DNA of 64,000 nt from contig JALIZF010001268.1 of the NCBI GenBank assembly GCA_029948255.1, forward strand, positions 124,001 to 188,000, written 5' to 3'. Below, one piece after another: positions 55,441 through 64,000 of this stretch (position 1 is its first letter; every line of letters starts with the position of its first letter). The notes under the pieces were generated by a model. It made no database searches, was not told where the DNA came from, and worked only from the letters and a program-made list of their open reading frames with translations. Source of the DNA: Telmatactis stephensoni (lineage: Eukaryota; Cnidaria; Anthozoa; Actiniaria; Isophelliidae). The translations under genes and the position numbers were made by a program.

Positions 55441-58400
55441 CTGCAATTTAAAGCAATATCTTAAAATACTGTTTATATGGTTTCCAAATAACTGGATGGT
55501 CCTAAAACTATAAAGCACCCTGCTAACACAGCAGGTCCAGACTCTACATTTTTCTGTTTGGGCATGTGCAAAGTTAAAGTGCAAAACCTTGGACAATTAG
55601 ATGTATATATATGCATAAAAGATACAAAAAGTTCTCTGAAACAAAATAAGACAGTGAACATCAAATCCTTTGCAATTAAGGAGCTGTGTGTTTCTTTTGG
55701 ACTATTTAAGAGTTAGTGTTTTGTCTGATTAGATTAGAATATCGTTAGAAATGTTAGCTAACAGCATTGATATATCTACACATACCAAATATTAGTTACG
55801 GGTATAAAAGTTAGTTGTTAGTTTCTCTTGACAAAACAAGGCTGATTCTTAGAACAAGTTCAAAACTAAGTGTTAATGTGTTGGTTGCCATCGTATTATA
55901 GTTCAAAACTGTGATCCCTCAAAGGCAAAGGAGTCTTCATGATCAGGTGTTCTTAAAGAGAAGGCTATTTTCAATATTTTCAATCCTGACATTTATTGAG
56001 ATAAAATTTACCAGGACTACAATCTTAGACAAAGCTAGTCCAATGTTGAATTTTTGCAAAGAAAATACTCCTACATGTACCTCAATGCAATCACATTGAA
56101 AACTTTATTAACCCTCAAATGAGGATTGGGAGTGAGAAAGATGGCTTGCTGTTTTAATGTCAAATGTGACAGGAAGATGTTTCAACATCTCAAGATTTTG
56201 TCCGAGATTGAAGCAGGATCTGGTAAACTAATATAAGCCCTAGAATCTGTGGGCTGTGGATTTCCAAAGGTTTTCAAGCCACAGGATAACAAGGATGGCA
56301 TTAATTAATAAAATTAAGAAAAGTTCTACATTGTTATATTAGTAATGAATTACATCAAGGTTAAGTCTGTGTTAATTAGTTAAGCATTAGTAGAAAGCAT
56401 TAAAAGTCCAATGAAAACATTATCACAGCTCACTTACATATTATAAGGCAGAGTACGTCATGTGACTACTCGCCAGGTGTACCTGAAGTATCTGGTTCTG
56501 ATTGGTCAATTGCATCTTTTCTGGTTCCCTGCCAGCTAACACGCTTCATAGAAGCAGGATTATTTTTGTCTTGTTCATTCTTTGGGATTTGTGAGTTGTA
56601 CCAATGGCGGTTTTCCTCTATTGTGTCCAGTAATTCTTGAGCATCTGGTTGAACCAACTCACCCCACGTCTCCCAAAGAGGTTGAGCAACAAAATCAATA
56701 AATACAACCTATAAATGGACAAGATGGTCAAAGTATAAGAAAAACACAATTGTACCTTATTGTGTACACATGTAATGAACCAATCCTCAAGCAGATTTGA
56801 ATTGAATTGTTTTTATTGTTAAAAATATTTAAATATATGAAACAAATTATACATGTAAAGCTTGTTGAAGATCTATCTTGAACAAAGGGGTGTTTATTCT
56901 ATTGCTCATTTCTCACTACAAGGAAAAAATGCCCCTTGGAAAGTTGTCATAATCCATTTTAGCAGTATTTTAACATCATTGTACTTTTCCTTCCAATAGA
57001 ACTGGTTGCTGATTGGCCTACCTAATGAGGTTGACCAATCAGAGATGAGACCAAACTTGATCCACAACAAGTTTTAACAGATGATATTCCTGTGCAGGGA
57101 TATTTTCTCAAGGAGTGAGAAACAAGTGACAGTATTATACCCCTACAGTAGGTTCCCAAGAATGACTTGTAACCAATTCTTAATTATCATCAATACCTGG
57201 GATTTTTCTATTGATGCATTGTGTCGATCCATCATAGGACTAATGTCCATTCCTTCAATAGCTCTTTCCTTATCACCCTGAGAACCAACAACCATAAAAA
57301 GTCAAAATACAAGTTGCACAGTACTCAATGAGCTGCTATTGGCTTAAGGAAGGATCTGGCACATGTCTTATTACTCAACATCACATGCTTGGAATCAAAT
57401 TTCCTCTTTTTCCATTTTTCTTATGCATCAGTCAATTGAAACCACGGCCCCCCAACCCCCGGGCAATACCGGGGGAATTAACATTTCTACAATGTTAAAG
57501 TCCCAGCATTTCCCGGCCCTTAGAGGCCAAAAACGGCGGCAAAACAGATCATTTTCTTTGACTTAGACATTAATTCCCCCGCCTTCCCGTTGATTGTGCT
57601 GTTAAAACAGTGTTAAAGACCTGGCTATAATGTGTTAATTCCCCGGCCCTCCCCGGGGGTTGGGGGGCCGGGGTTTCAATTGACTGGTGCATTAAATTGA
57701 ATAAATCCCTACTGAATGCCCAAGGAAGCACAGCCAAGTTTTCATTTTTCCACTTTTTTTGAACTGCCACCTGTTTAGATTGGTTGGTTGAGCAATTTAA
57801 CTATTGCCTTTGATCTGGAGGGAAAGGGGTTTATAAACCTCTGGCTAGACTAATTAATAGATAAAGAATTATGAGAAAGTGGTTCACAAATAAAGACATA
57901 CGGCTATAGGCCATAATGTACCTGTCTAAAGAACTCCTCCATGAGCCGATCTACCCATTTACGGTAGATGGGAAGAGGTTTAGTAGGATTACTCAGGTCT
58001 GCACAGTGCACTAAACTCTTTAGAACCTACAGACAGACAAACAAACACAACCTTTGAACAATAGTTTGGCATTATACATTCTGAATATAATCAGTGGATC
58101 ATTTATCAGAAGAATCCCCAGAACCTGGGACTCTACTTTAAATTTGAAGTCAATTCCTCTCTCCTAAAATGAGTAATCAAATGTGCAGAAAATGTTGCAA
58201 TGAAAGATATGAAAAATCCACACAGTTTATGTCAATTATTGTTGATAGTAATTGGTTGAGTCCATACAATGCAACAGTCTATTACTATGGTAACACCAAC
58301 CTGCATTCTGTCAGTGTAAGTGTCTAAACACAACACTCCAGTGCCAGCCACTTTTTTAGTCTCTACCATGGTCTTGAGAGAGGCCAGTAAACTCATATGC

Positions 58401-61400
58401 TTGGCATTGTCAGTAGCAAGCACCTACAGAGAAGAAATTTGTGTGATGGTTATTAGAATGGAATTTAAAATGTATCTGGAAGTAACATTGTAAAAGTGAC
58501 AATTAAGCGTAAATTTGATATTTCACAGATGCTACTTTCATCCACATGATCCTTATATGTGTAAATGCAGGCAGTACTATGGCCTCTGACACCACTTCTC
58601 TATTCAATGGTGCCCTGTCCAGTAGGTATTTAAAGGTGCATTGTACAAATTATAGATGATTGGAGAGAAGTCTGAGAAAGAGTATAATGAAAATCACAAA
58701 AAAGTAAATAAAACCAGACCTTTACAAGGTCAGGCATGCACTTAACAGCCTAGCATCATCTTTTACCTGATAAAAACTTGGTAAAAAACCTTGGATAAAG
58801 ATCAAAAAAGTATTTTATGTCCATTCACTCACCATTTCGATAATCATCCGTCTTGCTGACTGTCTTTCACTTTTACTTAAATTCTCAAAAATATCACAGT
58901 CTTCGTGTTGTAGAAGTTGGAAGGCAACAGCAAGATGGTGGTTTTCTAACACAGACTCATCATTGTACATTAGAGCCATTTCAGAATCTGAAACACAGAG
59001 TATTATATACGTCCCATTAAATATTCATCTATGGTGTGGGTTCAGCAAGAAATGAACTAAGGGCTAATTGTAGCGACTTACTAGTTGCAACAAGAAAGTG
59101 GTTGTTTACACCAGGATGGTCAACATCGTGTACAGCACTGGCAATAATTGCTGAGAGGATTTCAAGATCAGTAAAAACGGACTGAAACAAAGAGAATACA
59201 TGCCATCATTATATACAGCACTGTAAAATCAGGTTTAAGTTTAAGAAACACTTTGTTTCTGCCAAAGATTACAGATTTTTAAAGAAACTGGAAGTAAACT
59301 GCCCTGCACATGTGCAATAACAACAAGAATCAGTCATTTTTGTTATAGGTGTGCATTGCTGTACCTGAAGTCAAATGATTCCTGCCAAAAACATGTGACC
59401 TATTTTGCATGGCAACCGTTGCACAGCAACGTTATATGTCAGTACACCCTTACGTACCAAATGCACGATGCCAGGTGCAAAAATCCACAATGCATTATTT
59501 TCTTTGCTGTCTGGCACATTTTTGTGAAATTTTACACTCTCCACTACTGCTGTTTTGGATTTACAACTGCATTGCCCTTCAATGTCTGAACTAATTACTC
59601 ATCATAACTGATGACTATGAGATAATGAGATCAAATTGCTTTTATGGGTGCTTTACATGAACTATTGTGGAAAACATCATTATGTTACCAGCACTCAGCT
59701 ATCATGGAGTACAAACATCATTCAACAACAGGATCAAATGTTTTAATTAACAATGTACTTTATCAAATTCTCTATCACACATCAGTTTATTCATCAATAA
59801 CTGACACAGCCCAAACTAATTACTTACATCGAAAGCTTGAGCAGATAACAGGACATGAGTAGTTTGAGTGACATCTGCTGCATGGATACAGTTGTGAAAT
59901 GGAACATCTCTTAAATAATGACTCTGGAAACAATATAGTGATTCAGTAGTGAATATCAAACATTATTAATAGTGAATAATAGTAAATTAGAATTCAGGAT
60001 TTACATGAGGTAATAGGTTTTTATTCACTAACATTCATCCATTCCTCCTCAGTTACACAGTAAGACAATCTGGCTGTCAGTCATTCAATCTGTTGTTCAT
60101 TCACTCAGTTGATCAGTTATATGTACAGTAGTCAATGAGTCAATCATTCCATCATTCATTCATGTACTGTACTGCTGTTCTTTCCTCTCTTGCTCCTTCC
60201 TTTCTGCCAGTTCACTCACTCCCTCCTTTCTCTTTCTTTCCTTCCAGGCTTCCTTCTCTTCTTCCTTCCTCTCTCCTTTCTTCCTTCTCACTACCTTCCT
60301 CCTTCATTTTTCCCCTCTACTCCCTCCTCCCTTCCCTACTCCTTCCCTGCCCCTGTCCTTCCTTCCTTCTCTTCTTGCCTCCTTTCTTCCTCCTTCCTCA
60401 CTTCCTTCTATCCCACCCCATTCCCATCCTTCCTTCATCCTCCCTCCCTGTCCCCTCCCTCCTTTATTCCCAATTCATTCCTCCCTATCCCCATCCATCC
60501 ATACTTCCTTACATCCTCCCTTCTCACTTCCTTTCTTCTAGTCTGCCTACAGGCTCTCTGGGAAGAGGGAAGGGGAAAAGGGGTGGGGAGGAGGGGGAAA
60601 GAGGAAAGAAGGGAAGAAGGGAGACCCTGCATGAACACTTTCGTTTTGAAAATACGTGGCATTCATCCATGAATGCAGGCTTCTCATTGGCTGAGGTGAC
60701 TGAAGCCAAATGACATTTGACATTAAATTTTGAAAATAATGTCAAACTAGACTGGTGCATTTTCAGTGGTTAACAATGGTTTACTCACTGGATATGGTAG
60801 AAGACAAAGTTATGTCAAATTCAGTTAGATTGAATAAAGGGAAATCAATAAAAATTAATTCAAGGACATCGTAAATTTTGTCTTGTACAGGGCACATGGG
60901 GAGTATCCGTTTACCTGCAGTGTGATTGACCTTTATCGTCCATGTGTAATCAAGCATAACAAGGGTGTATATTTTGAAAACAAGAGCGTTTATGCAGGCC
61001 CTCCCTTCTTCCCTCTTCCTCCTTCCCCTTCATTCTTCCCAGAGAGCCTGCATATAGGCAAGCTACCTTCCTCCCTGACCTATTCTTCCTTTCCCTCCTG
61101 CCTTCCCATTTTATTTCTGCCTGTCAACTTCTTCCCTCCCTCCTCCCTTCCAACTTCTCTTTTCAATACCTTCCTCCCTCCACTTCATTTTTTCCTTCCT
61201 GCCTCCTTCCTACCCCCTCACTTACTTCCTGCCCCTCAACCTGTTCCAACTCATTCATTTATTCACACTCATTCCTCCACCATTTATTGTATCTTGATTC
61301 TTATGAGAAATAACATACCTCTACAAGGGACATATAATTTATAAATGTAGTTGGCTTGATTTTGAAAATTTTTAATAGGTCTCTGGCCTGAAACAATGTG

Positions 61401-63513
61401 AAAAAGACAAGCAACAATTTAATGTACATGTAAGGCCATGACGCATTGCAGGGTTTATACTACTTTGGATTATCAAAATTCCATGACTTTTAATGACTTT
61501 TCCATAACTATTTTCCATTTTTTTGACAAAACTGTAGCTGATACTTTTTAGGAAACTGGTTTACTTTCCATCACAACAAAATAAAATTTTAACTTTTTCC
61601 TAAATGAAGGTATCATCTTTTTCTCATGCCATTTTGCATGATTTTCCATGACCTTAATCTCATTTCCATGACTTTCCAGGCCTGGAATGAAATCATGAAA
61701 TTTCATGGCTTTCTGTTTTCCGTATCACCCATATGAACCCTGCATTGTATCCTGACTTAGGGTTATGCCAGAAAAAGCCGATGAGTGGCTATCATTTCTT
61801 GGACCTCTAAGGTGTGTTGCAACATAACCTTGTGTGATGACAGGGACACCTTGTGTTGGCAGACTGTGTATACATGTGCATTGTTTGTCCATGTATGTGA
61901 ATATCATACTACAATAGCCACCCAATCTACCCCTCTGGATCAGCCCCTGAGCTTTGGTGTTAGCTAATAGCTTACTCCATGCAGTTAAAATACTCCAAAG
62001 GGCCACCCTGGAGACAGATTACAGGTAAGTGACTGTTGTGGAGAGGTGTCTATTGTACAGAGGTTCAGTATAGTCAGTAAATATGAATGGGATAAATGGT
62101 AAGGGCAGATGAGGTTGGCCATTGTAGACAGGTGACGGTTAGTGGAGATTCAACTGTACAGTGTTAGAGGGTACAGTATTTTTACCTGCAGAATAGTATA
62201 AGTTACAGCTAGCATTGGGTGACCACTAGTGGCATCATCCAAGGAAAATGCATCAAAGTCCCATTTGTTGATGCCTTCTAAAATCTAAGTATTGAAAACA
62301 ACATTGCAAGGTAAGAATAAACAATACAGAATTACTGCAGTTTTTTATCATACATGTCCAACCAGGATTTTTCTGTCCATCAAAAACTAAGTTTTCATGG
62401 ACGTCAATCAAAGGCATTTCCATAACAATCTAAATAAGCATGTGCTAGTTGGAATTTTTTTTACTGATACTGATTTCTTTAACTCAATTTGATTGTTCTG
62501 AAAATATTCAGAGCTGCAAAGAATATTTCCCAATCAAAGAAAGCTACTGTGAAACAAGGAAATTTAATATATCATCTGTGGCTTGAAAATAAGTAATTCA
62601 TAAAAGCTGTTTGTGACCTTGGTGACTTTATGATAAATTTCTCAATATTCATAGTATGTAGGCCTTATACAAAGTCTTCATTCTTCTGCCTTTTGGAGGA
62701 TTTTGCCATTTTAGCCTTTTAATGGCATTTCTAGAAACTGATGTAGTTAATTCAAAAGCAAACTGTCATGGCAACACTCCTGTTTGACATCCATGAAAAC
62801 TCAGGTTTTCGATGAAGAGAAAAATCCTTGTTGATGCATGCAATCGAAAACTGCTGTAATGTCATGTTTGATCTGATAAAATGATCAGAATGATGTTCAT
62901 AGTTTTAGTGATGGTGATGACATTTACACGGAATTTACAGTACACTGTATGTGACTTTGGATCTGCTAAAATGATTGAAAGGCGTTGATAATGCTGGTGA
63001 TGATAATGATGATAATGATGGCAATGATGATAATGGTGGTGGTGAATGTGGAGGACTGAAACACACTTAGCATGCATCTACAGAGTTTTGGGTGAATGCT
63101 CCAGGTTGCTTAAAGCACAAGAGAAGCTTAAGAGCCACATAAGACAATAGCTGAGTGCCACTCTAGCTTTTCTTTTTGAGTGCTTAGCAGATGACCATGT
63201 GCTCCCAAAGTTTGACAACAATGCCAACAAACACATTGTAATGCTAATGTGCCAACCACATATTTTCACAAGAATTTTTCACAAGTTGCTTTCTTTAAAC
63301 AGCCAATCAATCTCTGGTTGGTACATGAATAACAATGGCTTAAAGTCAATGTAAAGTGCACTATTGTATGATGACGATCACAATGGTTGGTGATGATGGT
63401 AATGATGAATCATGATCCTGGTGACAGTGATGATGGAAGCATTCTTGTCAAAAAGAGAATGAGATTTTTTAACCTTCGCTAATTCGCTTTCATTCTGGAC
63501 TTCAACACCAAAT
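55259..63513 (-). CDS. cAMP-specific 3',5'-cyclic phosphodiesterase 4, catalytic half
   Basis: Eleven coding exons with GT-AG borders: 63474-63513, 62186-62284, 61319-61387, 59828-59923, 59082-59181, 58833-58987, 58301-58423, 57922-58026, 57197-57277, 56483-56708, 55259-55440. All junction phases agree. Key residues: [10 protein letters not shown] (general acid His and first metal His), [17 protein letters not shown] (metal His-Asp), [35 protein letters not shown] (metal Asp), EKSQ with the invariant Gln, [16 protein letters not shown]4 hydrolyses cAMP in the cytosol. The usual YHN is FHN here. The N-terminal UCR exons lie beyond the window. Confidence 0.95.
56483..56708 (-). CDS. PDE4 penultimate exon (end of catalytic domain)
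   Basis: Starts after ccatttatag and codes [37 protein letters not shown] and a polar linker. The reading continues past the donor to a TAG at 56466-56468, giving an alternative C-terminus (TSGTPGE) if the intron is retained. Confidence 0.85.
57197..57277 (-). CDS. PDE4 exon with the invariant glutamine
   Basis: 27 codons, [20 protein letters not shown] then ASIEKSQ. The final Gln is the residue that holds the cyclic nucleotide base. The exon is flanked by tctcag and gtattg and is phase 0 on both sides. Confidence 0.9.
57424..57691. mobile_element. MITE in PDE4 intron, TTA target duplication
   Basis: 268 bp with TIRs of about 40 bp: TGCATCAGTCAATTGAAACC followed by a GGCCCCCCAACCCCCGGG block; the right side is complementary. 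TTA flanks both sides (57421-57423 and 57692-57694). TTA/TAA targets and such ends suggest a PIF/Harbinger-type MITE. It is GC-rich at the arms against an AT-rich intron. Confidence 0.75.
57922..58026 (-). CDS. PDE4 exon with the HCADLSNP motif
   Basis: 35 codons, [20 protein letters not shown] then [15 protein letters not shown]. It carries the metal-binding Asp. Borders ctgtag and gtacat, phase 0. Confidence 0.9.
58301..58423 (-). CDS. PDE4 exon with the VETKKV motif
   Basis: 41 codons beginning [20 protein letters not shown] and ending DTYTDRMQ. This stretch identifies the family as PDE4 rather than PDE7 or PDE8. Phase 0; borders ctgtag and gttggt. Confidence 0.92.
58833..58987 (-). CDS. 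PDE4 exon with the NHHLA motif
   Basis: 155 bp, [20 protein letters not shown] then [20 protein letters not shown] and RRMIIEM. It joins the previous exon within an Asn codon. Borders tttcag and gtgagt. Confidence 0.92.
59082..59181 (-). CDS. PDE4 exon with the HDVDHPG metal site
   Basis: 100 bp, [20 protein letters not shown] then [13 protein letters not shown]. It contains the His-Asp pair that binds zinc and magnesium. Borders tttcag and gtaagt. Confidence 0.93.
59828..59923 (-). CDS. PDE4 exon with the HNxxHAADV motif
   Basis: 32 codons, [20 protein letters not shown] then [12 protein letters not shown]. The first metal His and the catalytic proton-donor His lie here. Phe replaces the common Tyr before HN. 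Confidence 0.92.
60180..61260. repeat. Pyrimidine tracts and long inverted repeat in PDE4 intron
   Basis: 60180-60540 and 61000-61250 are (CCTTC)n-type pyrimidine tracts; 60550-60625 is purine-rich. An inverted repeat of roughly 100-bp arms (60548-60655 with 60970-61058) includes CAGGCTCTCTGGGAAGA and its complement, and CCCTGCATGAACACTTTCG with a near complement. The core of about 310 bp looks like a MITE flanked by slipping tracts. The long Ser/Pro/Leu frames here are artefacts. Confidence 0.7.
61319..61387 (-). CDS. PDE4 exon
   Basis: 23 codons, [20 protein letters not shown] then LVE, matching the segment before the HN motif in PDE4. Borders tttcag and gtatgt, phase 0. Confidence 0.85.
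61449..61742. mobile_element. hAT-like MITE in PDE4 intron, 5-bp target duplication
   Basis: 294 bp. The ends CAGGGTTTATACTA and the complement of ATATGAACCCTG are inverted. CATTG flanks both sides (61444-61448 and 61743-61747). The interior repeats CCATGACTTT-type words. A separate hAT-like right end (GGATCAGCCCCTG) stands alone at about 61937-61949. Confidence 0.75.
62186..62284 (-). CDS. PDE4 exon, start of catalytic domain
   Basis: 33 codons, [20 protein letters not shown] then [13 protein letters not shown]. The NKW-F-F pattern marks the first helices of the PDE4 catalytic domain. Borders cttag and gtaaaa, phase 0. Confidence 0.88.
62985..63045. repeat. (GATGAT)n-like microsatellite in PDE4 intron
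   Basis: Imperfect GAT/AAT triplet run of about 60 bp. Similar triplets recur at 63371-63435. Confidence 0.7.
63474..63513 (-). CDS. PDE4 exon before the catalytic domain
   Basis: 40 bp coding [13 protein letters not shown], the segment that in PDE4 proteins precedes the catalytic core. The first base completes an Arg or similar codon from an exon outside the window. Borders ctgtag and gttaaa. Confidence 0.8.
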
Positions 63514-64000
63514 CTACAGAAAAATGAAAGGAAGAACTAAGACATTAACTTCAGCACAGAAATGCTGACCTGGTGAGTAATATTCTCTTTGCCTTCCAGA
63601 GAAATAATTCTGTACAATAAAGACAAACACACAGTCAATGGTACAACACACAAGGAATATGAGGTCACCAACACCTTTCTGAACAAACACTCATGCAAAC
63701 AAATTAATGAACAAACAAACAAAGGGCTACATGTAGCAAAACAAACAAAGCAAATATTACACAAAAAAAGGTAGCAAAAAATCAATCAATCAAGTTGAGC
63801 AGGCAAGTGGGCAGACAGACAGGCAAGCAGCAAGCAAATTATGGTCGGGAGTATACAGTCCTGATATAAAGGTACGTTCCAGCAAACAGTGATTTTGCTA
63901 GCTTTTGCACATAGTAGGACATTGTAGTAGGCAAAATACTAGCAGAAACTTCTAGTCAGCAGTTTACACTTTGAACAAGTACCCCTCAATTTCTTGTTAT
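63514..64000. other. PDE4 intron, no exon seen
   Basis: No UCR2-like exon could be read here. The sequence has (CAAA)n-like and AGGCAAGC runs at 63705-63840. Confidence 0.5.

Noticed and set aside
60135..60713. 192-codon and overlapping 160-codon Ser/Pro/Leu-rich frames
   Set aside because: They are translations of a CCTTC-type pyrimidine tract in a PDE4 intron on the opposite strand.
60883..61344. 153-codon frame with Pro/Ser/Phe-rich sequence
   Set aside because: Same cause: a pyrimidine tract and inverted repeat in the PDE4 intron; it overlaps a PDE4 exon on the other strand.

Overview
The window is AT-rich animal nuclear DNA: split genes with GT-AG introns, a PDE4 phosphodiesterase gene, a tRNA-derived SINE, and a dense layer of DNA transposons, non-LTR, Penelope-like and DIRS-type retroelements. 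The mix (KDZ, hAT, THAP/DDE and Crypton-like transposases, P2X7-like and RecQ-like fragments, many foldback MITEs) makes an anthozoan cnidarian such as a coral or anemone my best guess. That is inference; no marker gene fixes the species.

Only one host gene is clearly intact. PDE4 lies on the minus strand at 55.26-63.51 kb. Eleven coding exons can be read, from just before the catalytic domain to the stop codon, including an acidic terminal exon at 55259-55440 that continues the reading frame. The 5' exons (UCR modules) lie beyond the right edge. Its introns hold at least three MITEs and a long purine/pyrimidine inverted repeat.

The rest is a mobile-element graveyard with nested layers. 0-10 kb: unrecognised gene fragments, a 45-bp tandem repeat, a SINE, and a set of small putative exons. 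10.4-12.3 kb: Penelope-like element with a decayed hammerhead motif. 12.7-16.3 kb: LINE ORF1/ORF2 remains split by a TTAA-flanked MITE. 16.5-17.5 kb: P2X7-like pseudogene. 18.8-26.4 kb: KDZ-type transposase exons, one split by a 6,989-bp hAT element. That hAT carries its transposase, a LINE, several MITEs and an F-box/leucine-rich gene between its ends. 29.3-31.4 kb: decayed RecQ-like helicase hit by a LINE. 32.7-39.4 kb: two DIRS-like elements, the first broken by two inverted-repeat elements. 41.0-45.1 kb: Crypton-like recombinase remains, then a THAP/DDE transposase fragment broken by a TTAA MITE and a LINE. 45-55 kb: mostly non-coding, with foldback elements and long G:C homopolymers.

The strongest result is that several insertions can be defined to the base, because removing the element plus one target-site copy rejoins an open reading frame (hAT in KDZ, TTAA MITE in LINE ORF1, LINE in RecQ-like gene, MITE in the F-box gene). 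The hAT and two MITEs with CAGGG ends all have 5-bp target duplications rather than the usual 8 bp. The most interesting unit is the hAT element with an F-box/LRR gene as possible cargo.
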